From the NCBI GenBank assembly GCA_025352225.1, contig JANXTT010000132.1, positions 1-53,826 on the forward strand: 53,826 bases of DNA, in the 5' to 3' direction. This document shows, in pieces, positions 27,280 to 37,200 of the stretch (its first letter is position 1; each line of letters starts with the position of its first letter). Source of the stretch: Mucilaginibacter sp. (GTDB lineage Bacteria; Bacteroidota; Bacteroidia; Sphingobacteriales; Sphingobacteriaceae). Below the pieces are notes generated by a model, which had not been told where the DNA came from, did no database searches, and was given only the letters and a program-made list of their open reading frames with translations. The position numbers were made by a program, and so were the translations under genes.

Positions 27280-27792
27280 CATAAGGAAGTTCCCGATGAT
27301 GAAGAGTTTGTAACAACGTGTAAAAATGCTTTGAATTTAGCAAGAACCCAGCACGTAAAAAGCAATGGACAAGAAAATGTTTATACAATGCTAGGTAGCT
27401 ATGTTAAAATTAATTTATTTTTTAAGTATAAGCCATTTTCTGGGCATGTAAGCAGATTTGGACATTATTACAGACATTTGTTTTACATAGTAAAATACGT
27501 TGTTGGACAATCCCCAACTGTCATGGATTTTGAACAAAAAAGAGAGTACTTGAGAATGCTACGTGCTCAATTAAGTAATCACGAACAATTAATGTTATAT
27601 TTTAATTATTTGTCAGGATATGGTTCCAAATGGGAGAATGAAAAAAATAAGTTTCTTTCAGATTATAGGATGATTCATAATCTTCCAATCGAATTAACTA
27701 ATTTTGCAGTTAACACCCGAACGCACTTTAAAAATGATATAGAGAGAATAGAAAGAGAATATAATGAAAGCATGTTTGAGTACGACGAATAA
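27280..27792 (+). pseudogene. Truncated AbiC-like phage abortive-infection gene
   Basis: The frame from 27280 to 27792 (about 170 codons) matches the C-terminal domain I know from putative phage abortive infection proteins (AbiC type): FGHYYRHLFYIVKYV, then REYLRMLRAQLSNHEQLMLYFNYLS. A TGA at 27277-27279 closes the frame upstream, and the N-terminal membrane part expected for the family is missing; the only start is an internal TTG near 27331. It begins 30 bp after the restriction-operon terminator, so a fusion or insertion probably removed the rest. Confidence 0.7.
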
Positions 27793-28659
27793 TGCTTAAT
27801 AGATAAATCAAAACACTGATCTCAAGTTATTCCTCAATTATACAATTGTTACATATCAGGCTTCACAAACCACTCAATTTGCAATGATTTTCACCTGTTT
27901 TCATCGCTTTGGTTACAGTCTGGTAACGAAATACCATTAACTCGCTGATTATCTGCATGACTTCACTTTCTGTATCGGGAAATGATGAATACCCAACTTT
28001 AGGGCGTTATAATAAGCAATTAAATCAGCGAGTATATTGGTTATACACGTTAGTTCGGTTTGAGCGGCAAGAATAAGTTGGTTATTATGCATTCAATAAT
28101 TGCTCACTTTCTAAGCATGATCTTATCTTCCTGTGAGTAAGCATTACTACGGCTGATAGAATGATAAGTTTGAAGCTCATATTATAGCTAAGTTTAGATA
28201 GATTAAACATACCCACTTTAATTATCTAAAAGCATATTAATAATAAAATTTGTGAAATTATAATATTATTTATTATGTTAGCTGTTGCCTTAACCGATTT
28301 ATATTAAAAAACAATAACGTGATTGTATTTTCTATTACTATTAGAAATAGAAATAAAAACACCTTTTAAATTGATTTTGGGCTTCTCTTGTTATTTTGAT
28401 ATAGTTGCTCACTTTTAATTTAAAACTTTGAAAAAACTCCCCAAATTCAAGCTGTATCATTAAAATCTGATGTTTAACTACCTCAAAAAACTACTTATAT
28501 AGAGGTTGTCTAGCTAAATGGGAAAAAGACGGTAAGTACAACACCGCTTACGTTTGAGATAAGAAGAATAACTAAAATTTGTAGCCTATTAAAATTAAAA
28601 CCGGCAAAAGGTTAATAATATTTGTATATGCATTGTTCAAACTTAATATTATCACATCT
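27793..28659. other. Gene-free stretch containing the right element end
   Basis: No gene seen on either strand over 867 bases. It holds the right attachment site at 27968-27985. Beyond that the sequence is AT-rich without open frames and ends in the leader of the catalase-like gene. Confidence 0.6.
27968..27985 (+). mobile_element. Right attachment site (attR candidate)
   Basis: TTCTGTATCGGGAAATGA matches the last 18 bases of mnmE at 16 positions, in the same orientation, 16.8 kb away. It lies after the last element gene and before the GC-richer host genes. Confidence 0.65.
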
Positions 28660-29676
28660 ATGAATGTACCAAAGGCCGAGGAAAATACCCCTGCTCAGGA
28701 ACGGGCTATACAAAAGCTGATTTCGATGTTGAGCGAAAAGATGCTGAAAGAAAATCCCCGGCCAGGGCATATGAAACGTGATGCGCACCCGAAAATGATT
28801 GCCTTATTGCGCGCGGAGTTTATCATCGTGGAAAACCTTCCGGAAGAATTAAGGATTGGCCTGTTTGCCTCTGGGAAGACGCACCCGGCCTGGATAAGGT
28901 TCTCGAACCAGCTGGCACCACCTGGAGGAGATGATGTGAAGGATATCAGGGGGATGGCCATCAAATTACTGAAAGTCGAAGGCAAAAAAGTATTAGAGGG
29001 GCAAGAGGATTGCCAAACGCACGATTTTATTACGATTTCCACCGACGCGTTTGTAACAAAAGATATTGTACAGTTTGCCGATATGATAAGCGCGCTAGTG
29101 GCGGGCAAGGTTCGGTTGATTTTTTACCTGGTATGCCACCCAAAAAATCTTTGGAACCTATTGCGTGCCAACAAACGTTTTGGCAGCCTGCTGGAGGCAC
29201 GTTTTTTTAGCGTATCCCCATATAGATTTGGTGAACGGGTGGTAAAATATGCGGTTAAGCCGCAATCCAACTTCCAAACACCAATTGCACCCAAATCAAC
29301 CCAAAATTACCTGTCCTCAATCATGGAAAGACAGTTGAGCGAAAGGGATTATTACTTTGATTTTATGATCCAGTTTCAAACCGATCCAGCGAAAATGCCT
29401 GTGGAAGACCTGAGTAAGCGCTGGAAGGAAGAAGACTCGCCCTTTATTAAACTTGCTACCATTAAAATACCTCAACAGAAGTTTACCTCTGAACCACAAA
29501 AAGCTTTCGGCGACCAGCTTTCGTTCAGCCCCTGGCATTGCCTTCCCGAACATACGCCGCTTGGCAGCGTAAACCGGGCGCGTAAAGTTGTTTATCATAT
29601 CTTATCCCAGTTCAGGCACCGAGAAAACAATCTGCCGGTCATTGAACCCACTACTTTAGAAATCAATTTACCTTAA
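28660..29676 (+). CDS. Catalase-family heme protein
   Basis: A 338-residue short catalase-like protein, starting at the ATG at 28660 (MNVPKAEEN). The LRAEFIIVENLPEELRIGLFASG stretch, AWIRFSN, the DIRGMAIKLLKV strand and the HDFITIS segment follow the catalase core in order; SPWHCLPEHTPLGSVNRARKVVY is typical of the small non-classical members related to allene oxide synthase. Such proteins use peroxides or fatty-acid hydroperoxides on a heme. First gene of a set of four. Confidence 0.85.
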   Translation: MNVPKAEENTPAQERAIQKLISMLSEKMLKENPRPGHMKRDAHPKMIALLRAEFIIVENLPEELRIGLFASGKTHPAWIRFSNQLAPPGGDDVKDIRGMAIKLLKVEGKKVLEGQEDCQTHDFITISTDAFVTKDIVQFADMISALVAGKVRLIFYLVCHPKNLWNLLRANKRFGSLLEARFFSVSPYRFGERVVKYAVKPQSNFQTPIAPKSTQNYLSSIMERQLSERDYYFDFMIQFQTDPAKMPVEDLSKRWKEEDSPFIKLATIKIPQQKFTSEPQKAFGDQLSFSPWHCLPEHTPLGSVNRARKVVYHILSQFRHRENNLPVIEPTTLEINLP

Positions 29677-29693
29677 ACCAATTAAAAAAAACC

Positions 29694-30350
29694 ATGTCAA
29701 ACATCGCAGGAAAAGCCTATGCCATGAATTTGATGACACCCATCAAAAGATATTACGTATGGCTGAATCGTTTAATTTTCTGGATTGGCGGCTTATCCCT
29801 ATTTCAGAAACAATCATTTGGGGGCCTGGGTACCCTCTCCCTTATTCATTATGCCCGCTGGGTAGTAGTGGGCCGTAAGCAATTTCCCCGGCTGAGTAGT
29901 GACCAGCCGAAGGAAGATTTAAAATACGCTTACATGTTTTTCTTTAGCAATTTTAACGGTAGTTGGACCCAATATGTGGATTCTTTCTCGATGGCTATAC
30001 CGGGGGGATTGAATCTGCTATGGTATAAAAGTGTAGGCAAGCCAGGTGCAGTGCCCGAAAACCCTTTTAATAGTTATGTGATCAAAAACCAGATATGGAC
30101 GGAGCATTATTATAATTCATATCCGTTGGCATCATCAAATGATGTAAAATCCGCGCAGAGGGTAAGGGCGCAGTTGCTGGCGTTATCTGATGGGCTCGAT
30201 AACATTACGGCCGATGAGTTTCTGCGGCAATACAACGCGGCTCTATTTAACTTGCAGGCGGACTTAAGCCAAATGGAACCGGCGCCAGTAGTGAGTTTGG
30301 CCAATGAGGCTGTCGCCAAAAGATCGCGTTTAGAGAAAAATATTGAATAA
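29694..30350 (+). CDS. Unknown protein, paralogue 1 of catalase/DyP cluster
   Basis: Unrecognised 218-residue protein starting MSNIAGKAYAMNLMTPIK. It shares the start pattern M-x-NI-x-GKAYA, an ARW/ARF box and a YMFFFSNFNGSWTQYVDSF region with the gene 22 bp downstream, so the two arose by duplication. A hydrophobic stretch near residues 24-40 may touch membrane. It follows the catalase gene by 17 bp. No known domain was recognised. Confidence 0.75.
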   Translation: MSNIAGKAYAMNLMTPIKRYYVWLNRLIFWIGGLSLFQKQSFGGLGTLSLIHYARWVVVGRKQFPRLSSDQPKEDLKYAYMFFFSNFNGSWTQYVDSFSMAIPGGLNLLWYKSVGKPGAVPENPFNSYVIKNQIWTEHYYNSYPLASSNDVKSAQRVRAQLLALSDGLDNITADEFLRQYNAALFNLQADLSQMEPAPVVSLANEAVAKRSRLEKNIE

Positions 30351-30371
30351 TTCATTTCTTATCACAAAAAA

Positions 30372-31028
30372 ATGCCAAATATATCAGGAAAAGCATATGC
30401 GTTAACCACTTTCTGCCCGATAAAGAACGGCCAGCAAGGTGGCGTATCAAACGGTAGTATGATCAGGAAAAAACTTCAGGAATTACCGGTGAATAGCAAC
30501 AGCCCAATGGCAGCCGTGCCCAATACTTATTTAGCCCGGTTCTATGTACTCGATAATGCCATTTTTCAGTCGTATCCTAACGCTTTGGATACCTTGCAAT
30601 CGAAGTACCTCGTATTTAGTTCAAATTTCCATGGCGACCTTGATGCCTATCTCAAAGGGATGTGGAATAATGCCTCCGTAACAATTAAATATATCTGGGC
30701 CGATTGTGTAGGATTCGAAAACGTTAATTCGGCAGATAGTTTTCTGGCTTATATTAAAAAGTGCCAGGTTTACACTACCTTCTTTTTTAATGGATCCACC
30801 GATGACTCCCTTCAAGAACAATTGAAATCCTTGTTTTTGAAGCAGGCTTTTTCGGAGTTTGTATTTAAACACCAGGGTGCGCCCGCATCGCAGTTGCTGG
30901 CAGATTTTAAAGAATTTATTGCTTATTCACAGCCGAAGGTACTTGCGGGCCCGACATGGAGAGCCGGTGCCGATGAGTTAGAAGGCATTGTCATCAATAA
31001 AAATTTATCAACAACAGCAGATACCTAA
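30372..31028 (+). CDS. Unknown protein, paralogue 2 of catalase/DyP cluster
   Basis: Unrecognised 218-residue protein, the same length as its upstream neighbour, starting MPNISGKAYALTTFCPIK. Shared features are the GKAYA start, the ARFYVLDN box and the YLVFSSNFHGDLDAYLKGM region, where an SNFxG motif recurs. No signal peptide. It precedes the DyP gene by 20 bp. The conservation of length and spacing suggests the pair works with the two heme proteins. Confidence 0.75.
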   Translation: MPNISGKAYALTTFCPIKNGQQGGVSNGSMIRKKLQELPVNSNSPMAAVPNTYLARFYVLDNAIFQSYPNALDTLQSKYLVFSSNFHGDLDAYLKGMWNNASVTIKYIWADCVGFENVNSADSFLAYIKKCQVYTTFFFNGSTDDSLQEQLKSLFLKQAFSEFVFKHQGAPASQLLADFKEFIAYSQPKVLAGPTWRAGADELEGIVINKNLSTTADT

Positions 31029-31048
31029 ATTTATTCCAATACAACCAT

Positions 31049-32665
31049 ATGGAAACGCTATCATTAGACTTATACGATATTCAAGGGAATATCATGAAAA
31101 ATTACGCCGAGTCGGGGTTTATCAAAGCACGCTATTTATTCTTTAAGATAATAAACGGGTCAGAAGGACGCTGCTTTATCAAGGGTGTGCTTGGCTACAT
31201 TACATCGGCGGCGCCATGGACAGGCGGGGCCGAAGGTAGCGCTGGTGTTCCCTGGCCTACCGCCACAACAAATATAGCCTTTACCTATAACGGCCTAAAA
31301 ACGCTGGGTATTTCGGTTCAGACTTTACAAAGTTTCCCTGACGAGTTTATTATCGGGATGCGGGGGCGGCGGAGTATTTTAGGGGATAACGGTTCCAGTG
31401 ACCCTGAGCACTGGGATCCGGTATTCCATAAAGACATCCATATCTTTATATCCATAGAAGGACCGACTGAAAAAGCGGTCGAGGATCGTTATAACAAAAT
31501 TATGGAAGTGATTGCCGAGCATCATATAAAAGGTGTGGAGTTACTGGACGGGCACCGGGCCGAAAAGGGTGAGGCAGATAAACCGTACCAGGACGCTTCG
31601 GCATTATACGAAGATGGCTTACCCACCGCCAAAGAGCATTTCGGTTATACGGATGGTATCAGTAATCCATTTTTTAAAGGCATGACCGCTGAAATGGGTG
31701 AACTGGCCGGTGGCGGAAAGAAAAACAATAAGGGGACGCTGGGTTATGGAAACCCAGAGTTAGACTCTACCTGGTTGCCCCTGGAAACTGGTGAATTTAT
31801 TTTGGGGCATATGGACGAGGCGCAGGAATACCCTGTGGGGCCGATGCCGCCGCTCATGGCTAAAAACGGATCGTTCCTGGCGTACCGCAAATTGCATGAA
31901 AATGTGGGGAAGTTTAACGCATATTTGGATAAGACGGCAGAGAATTTCCCTGGAGGCAAAGAATTGCTGGCGGCGAAATTTGTTGGCCGGTGGAGAAATG
32001 GCGTGCCACTGACTACCTTCCCCAATGAAACCGAAGCAAATGCATTAAGTAAACAAAGGCATGCGGCTGTAGCGGCCATCACTTTGGCCACTACGGACGA
32101 GGACAAAATCAGAGCTCAGGAGGCATTCAGGCTAATTAATAAAAAATTCCAGGCTTTTGATTATAACCAAGATATCAACGGGGGCCGTTGCCCGGTTGGG
32201 GCGCATGCGCGCAGGGCAAATCCGCGCGGGGCGCTGGAGTTTGGCCATGAAAAGGCATTCGATACCCCCAGTGCTGTGGATAACCGCCGCAGGCTCATCA
32301 GAAGGGGATTGCCTTATGGATTAGCTGTAGATCCATCTAGCAATGACGGGAATCATGGTACTATTATTATGACCATTCACGCGAGTATCAAACGCCAGTT
32401 CGAATTTGTTTTGCAGCAATGGATCAACTACGGAAACGACTTTAAATTAGCTAATGATAAAGACCCGCTTTGCGGGAACCATGCTGAAATTGAGGGGAAA
32501 GGCGATGGGCGGATGGTCTTACAGGCTGGCAAAGTAACTGATGCACCGCCGTATTTCCTCAGTGACATGCCGCGTTTTGTTGAAACTCGCGGCGGCGAAT
32601 ACTTTTTTATCCCGAGCCTTACCGCTTTGCGGATGATAGCCGATAAAATAGTCGACCCTACCTAA
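31049..32665 (+). CDS. DyP-type heme peroxidase
   Basis: A 538-residue dye-decolourising peroxidase family protein with no export signal. The GxxDG motif lies in FGYTDGISNP (Asp202, distal acid), and CPVGAHARRANPR carries His386, the likely proximal heme ligand; the C-terminal block IKRQFEFVLQQWINYGNDF is typical of this branch. It reduces peroxides with broad substrates. Last gene of the catalase-paralogue-paralogue set, with short spacings, so an oxidative or oxylipin-type pathway is plausible. Confidence 0.9.
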   Translation: METLSLDLYDIQGNIMKNYAESGFIKARYLFFKIINGSEGRCFIKGVLGYITSAAPWTGGAEGSAGVPWPTATTNIAFTYNGLKTLGISVQTLQSFPDEFIIGMRGRRSILGDNGSSDPEHWDPVFHKDIHIFISIEGPTEKAVEDRYNKIMEVIAEHHIKGVELLDGHRAEKGEADKPYQDASALYEDGLPTAKEHFGYTDGISNPFFKGMTAEMGELAGGGKKNNKGTLGYGNPELDSTWLPLETGEFILGHMDEAQEYPVGPMPPLMAKNGSFLAYRKLHENVGKFNAYLDKTAENFPGGKELLAAKFVGRWRNGVPLTTFPNETEANALSKQRHAAVAAITLATTDEDKIRAQEAFRLINKKFQAFDYNQDINGGRCPVGAHARRANPRGALEFGHEKAFDTPSAVDNRRRLIRRGLPYGLAVDPSSNDGNHGTIIMTIHASIKRQFEFVLQQWINYGNDFKLANDKDPLCGNHAEIEGKGDGRMVLQAGKVTDAPPYFLSDMPRFVETRGGEYFFIPSLTALRMIADKIVDPT

Positions 32666-32696
32666 GCCTGTTATGGCCTAATGGAAACATAGCCAC

Positions 32697-32728
32697 GCCG
32701 ATGGTTGAAGGCAAAACCTCCCATCGGC
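32697..32728 (+). terminator. Possible terminator hairpin after DyP gene
   Basis: gccgatgg (32697-32704) pairs with ccatcggc (32721-32728) with a 16-base loop; a competing pair ggcaaaa/ttttgcc overlaps it. No T tract directly follows. Confidence 0.4.
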
Positions 32729-32799
32729 AGCTTTTGCCCTTGCTTTGACAGTGAAAATAAATTATATGATGAAACTCAATTCCGCATTTATCAGCACTC

Positions 32800-33051
32800 C
32801 TATTTAGAAGTAATAAGCAGGTTTTCTGGACGTAAATATAAAAAAGCAGACGCAGAATCACTGTAGGCGACTGCAGTTGCCCGAGGAGTGGGACTGATGT
32901 TTTTTTGATGATTAACAATTAGTTTTTCCTGCAAATCCAGCCCTATTAAATACTTAACGCTTGTAAAACATACAAATCCAAAGAAAAAAAGGCTTATGCC
33001 GTAAATTGATAAAATAGTTAATGATTCTAGTGGTGAAAGGTAGGTTTTCAT
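32800..33051 (-). CDS. Possible small membrane protein
   Basis: Unrecognised open frame of 83 residues from an ATG (MKTYLSPLES). A hydrophobic helix covers about residues 10-34, then a basic/polar tail. It fills part of an otherwise gene-free 486-bp gap between the DyP gene and a lipoprotein gene. I cannot exclude that it is a chance frame. Confidence 0.3.
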   Translation of the reverse strand: MKTYLSPLESLTILSIYGISLFFFGFVCFTSVKYLIGLDLQEKLIVNHQKNISPTPRATAVAYSDSASAFLYLRPENLLITSK

Positions 33052-33151
33052 CTTTTCGGAAATTATAATGATTTTAGTTTATACGAATATATTTTGCTTA
33101 GGTTACATTTTTTAACTACGTAATTTAATTACAAACCAGCCCAGATGTTTA

Positions 33152-33796
33152 TCAATCTGGATTGGTTACAACCAAATTTGTTCCAACAGGATTTGATCGT
33201 GATGATTTACAATAAAAACCAGACACGGTTAAATCTGAAGTATAAGAAGCCGGGTCATGAAGAAATTCGGATCCGATGTAAACCGTATTATACCCGCCTG
33301 AATAAGGAACTTTAAATGTTTTACGCACCTCCCATAATGAAGAGTCGATAGGTGTTACAGTAATATCTAATAAATTAACAACTTTTGGGAGAGCGTTATT
33401 CACACCAATAAATTGAGGGGTTAAATCAAAATTACTGGGGTCATTTTTCATGTAAAATACAGTTTGTATATACATGCTATCAATTGGTGCAGCATATTTT
33501 TTAATGTACCATATATTGCGGCTATTATTGCCCACTACCATTTTTAAACCTTTTTTTATACCATAGCGCCTTAATGTTGCATTATCTTCGGGGGTTAAAA
33601 AAAAGGTTTCGTCTTCTATAAAGTCAGATGGCTTAGGGTCAACCTGAAAACCATAGTTAACAACATCATTTATAGGTATAAATTTCTTAACGGAAACCAG
33701 GTCCGAGCCGGGAACTTTTTGGCAAGAACAATAGATGGCGCTTATTAAGATTAACACTGGTAGGAAACCGAATTTTAAGGTAATTATATTTTTCAT
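33152..33796 (-). CDS. Lipoprotein of unknown function
   Basis: A 214-residue protein with a lipoprotein signal (about 1-25, SAIYCSCQK, a cysteine near 23-25 being lipidated). The rest is beta-rich and resembles the DUF1735-like or surface-glycan-binding lipoproteins common in Bacteroidota, but no specific family is assured. Solo gene: the upstream region is a 419-bp AT-rich gap. No neighbours explain its role. Confidence 0.6.
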   Translation of the reverse strand: MKNIITLKFGFLPVLILISAIYCSCQKVPGSDLVSVKKFIPINDVVNYGFQVDPKPSDFIEDETFFLTPEDNATLRRYGIKKGLKMVVGNNSRNIWYIKKYAAPIDSMYIQTVFYMKNDPSNFDLTPQFIGVNNALPKVVNLLDITVTPIDSSLWEVRKTFKVPYSGGYNTVYIGSEFLHDPASYTSDLTVSGFYCKSSRSNPVGTNLVVTNPD

Positions 33797-34215
33797 AACA
33801 GTAATTTGTGTGTTTAATATTACCTATTTGTACGGGCTTTTATTTAAATAGTTACATAATTTTCATTAAAGTAATTTTTATTTTTAAATTGTGTAATTTA
33901 TATCTTAATTATAAATAAAATAAATTATTTACTGGGTAATTATGCTTTAGATGGGATAAAAAATGGACGGGATTAGATTTGGCTCGAACTTACATTGGCC
34001 AGACGGCTCGCTAAATTTTAACAGGCGATATAAGGTATTAAAATGAATGAATGCAAAAAAAAACCCGACTGAGAGCCGGGCTTTTTTATACACATTCCAA
34101 TTACCAAAACCTGACTTCTTTTACGGGAGGTTATGCGGAAAGGTTACGAAATATTTTATTTTTTTAAAAGAGTGAAAAATCTTGTACAAAGGTACAACCC
34201 GATAAAGTTAAAGTT
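33797..34215. other. AT-rich intergenic region
   Basis: No gene seen. The right part holds the terminator for the histidine kinase gene; the left part should carry the promoter of the lipoprotein gene on the minus strand. Confidence 0.6.
34055..34088 (-). terminator. Terminator after the CheB/CheR kinase gene
   Basis: cccg (34064-34067) pairs with cggg (34077-34080) within an imperfect hairpin, bracketed by nine A residues on one side and six T residues on the other, so on the minus strand it ends in a long U tract. 128 bp beyond the kinase stop. Confidence 0.55.
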
Positions 34216-37200
34216 TTAATTAAAAGCTGGTATAGCGTTAGCAGGTGCAGGTTCATTTTTTAAATGAATGATAAATTTAGTTCCTTTGCCGGGCTCGCTT
34301 TCTACATTCATGCTCCCTTTGGCAGCGTTTACTATCTTTTTTGCCAGGTATAAACCAATGCCATGCCCTTCAATATCACGGTTTAGCCTGCCATACATAT
34401 CAAAAATAGTGGTAAGGCCTTCCTTCGGTATACCTATGCCATTATCCGTTATTGATAACATCATACCATCACCTTCTTTTTTTGTATGGATATGAATTAC
34501 AGGGCGCTCATCGCTTTTGAATTTTATAGCGTTTGAAACCAGATTATATATAATACTCCTGAGGTTCTTTTTCGAAAAATGGATATATTGAACTTCAAGC
34601 TCACGGATAACAACCGCCTCGGCCAGTTTAATTTTATTATCCAGGCTCCATTCTATATTATTAAGTATTTCATCAATATCAACCAATTCCATAGCCAGCA
34701 TATCGTTTTCTATTTTGGCTATTTTAGATATATCTTTAATTAACGCGTTAAATTTATGTATGGATCCGTTAATAATTTTAAGGAATTTATTAACCTGCGG
34801 ATCGCTTACGTTTATCCGGTTAATGATCTCGATACTTGTTTCAATATTAGCTAATGGGGCCAACAAGTCGTGCGATGCGGTATGCACAAAATTGTCAAGG
34901 TCCTCGTTAATGCGCAGCAAGCTTTGGTTCTTTTTATCAAGCTCCAGCTGTACTTTTTTTAATTCTGTTACGTCATTAAAAGTAATAATAGCACCATGGT
35001 ACGAATTGTCTGCCTGCTGTACATAGGGCATCGTCATTATCTGATACCATTTACCGTTATTAGTTTCAATTTCTTTAGTAATAATAGTACCTTCGGCAAG
35101 CACCTTCTTTATATCATCTATAATGGTTTCAAATTTTATATTGGTTGATATATTGCTTATTGGCCTGCCTATATCACTTTCCAGCAGGTTGATTTGCTTG
35201 GTGGCACCCGGCGAAAACTTCATTAACAGCAGATCGTTATTAATAAATAATTGCCCGTTAATATTGCTTCTGAAATAGTTGTTCAGATCGTCATTAATTT
35301 CAAGCAGTTCTTTGTTTTTTAACTGGTAATCAGAGTTTATGGTATCCAGTTCCTCGTTAACAGATTGCATTTCTTCGTTAGAGCTTTGCATTTCCTCGTT
35401 AGCCGAGATTAGCTCTTCGTTAAAAGATTGCATGTTCTCGTTCGAGGCGTCTAACTGCTCATAAGTGTATTGCAGCTTGTCTTTTATTTCCTTCAATTCC
35501 TCTTCCAGATTTACAATATATTGGTCGAGGTATATTTTTTCGTCAAATACTTTGTTTTTCTGCTTTTCCGTTACTGGTGATGCATCTTCGCTAATGCTTA
35601 CCATTAACAATTTTTGTTCGCCCTTTTTAACTATAAGGGGAGTTACTGATAGGTTAACCATAATTAAATGGCTGCCTTGTTTAATTTTAATACCCTGTAC
35701 AGCTGCTTTCTCGTTTATTTTTAACGCTTTGGTACTAAGGGTGTTAAAAGCTACCGCAAGGGGTTTTGGCAGAAGCTCTGTAAGGTTTGGGTTAAAGTTT
35801 TTCTGGAGCAGGTATTTAGTGGTATCTCCATACGATTTTATAACATGGTTATTTTCATCAATACAAATCACCAGGCGATTGAGTTCTTTAACCAGAGCCG
35901 CATTTACTGCTTCAACCAGGGTAGTATTAGTATTTGTTGAGATGTTTTCGCGCGAGTAAGATGAAGGCGCACGTTTGGCATCTATAAGTTCGGGTAAAGA
36001 AAACGCGTCAAAACGTAATGCCCGTTTTGCTTCCAGGTTTTTATATATCTTCCACTTTTTATTTACAATCTCCAGGTTTTTCATTATAGGCATCGGGTTT
36101 TCGCTGGAACCTAAAAATAAATACCCGTCTTTTTTTAATCCAAACAACAGCATGGTGTATATTTTCTTCTGCAAAACGGTTGTCATGTAGATCAACAAGT
36201 TTCGGCAGCTAATAAAGTGCATATTGCAATAAGGGGGGTTCTTCACCAGGTCGTGCTGCGCAAAGATTACCATTTTTCTAATTATTGGTTTCACCCGGTA
36301 CTGCGCACCTTCTTTTATAAAGAATTTTTCAAGCCGCTCCTCAGATACGTTATTGGCAATGCTTTTATTATAAATGCCTTTACCCGCGTGCACCAACGCG
36401 GCTTTATCAATATCAGTGGCAAATATCTTTACAACGGTATCTTTTAAGGAGCCCTTTAATTGTTCGGCTATCAATATAGCCATCGAATAAACTTCTTCGC
36501 CAGTGGCACAACCGGCCACCCACATTTTCAATTCTTCGCCGGGTGTAATCCTCTGCAAAATATCAGGCAATATACTTTTTTGTATAATGTCAAATGCTTC
36601 CTTATCCCTGAAAAACGAGGTTACACTAATCAGGAACTCTTTCGAAAGTGCTTCAACTTCTTCGGGGTTTGCCTTCAGAAAATCGAGATAGTTAGTTAAC
36701 GTGGTAAAATTACCATACGCCGCTCTCCTTTTTGTACGCCGGAGTATGGTGCTTTTTTTATATTCCGAAAAATCAAGCGGAAGTTTTTCTTTAATTAATT
36801 CGACAATTGCTTTTAGATTTTTTTCATCATCCTTTCCATCAGAAAACAACTCGGCTCCGTACTTAATATAATCTTCTATGGCGTTAGGCATCAGCTCTGG
36901 CTCCAAAACAAAATCTACTATACCAGTAGCAATTGCATGTGAAGGCATGCTTGGAAATTCAGATGTTTCCGGATCACGGGCTATCACCATTCCACCCGCT
37001 TTTTTAATAGCCTTTATACCTGAAGTGCCATCAGAACCCAAACCGGAAAGCACCACTCCAATTGCTCTTTTTCCGCTGTTTTCTGCAAGGGAATTAAAGA
37101 ATTTATTTATAGTAAGGTGGGGTGTTTTAGTTTTTTCTTTATTGGTAAGGTATAACTTGTTGTCGCTAATGGTCATATACTTATCGTGTGGGATAAGATA

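Larger units (their letters stand above)
11127..27985. mobile_element. Integrated genetic element of about 16.9 kb in mnmE
   Basis: Bounded by 18-bp imperfect direct repeats. It holds, in order, integrase, an unknown protein, an excisionase-like HTH protein, unknown proteins, a gene II/X-like replication initiator, an XRE regulator, secreted or lipid-anchored unknowns, a broken nuclease gene, an hsdM-hsdS-ATPase-HNH operon and a truncated AbiC-like gene. It is visibly more AT-rich than the flanking mnmE and catalase regions. No transfer genes (relaxase, VirB/Tra) or phage structural genes were recognised, so it is a defence-bearing integrative element rather than a complete ICE or prophage. 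Confidence 0.75.

Noticed and set aside
32658..32918. Minus-strand frame of 86 codons after the DyP gene
   Set aside because: Overlaps the DyP stop and a hairpin; no recognisable composition or start context.
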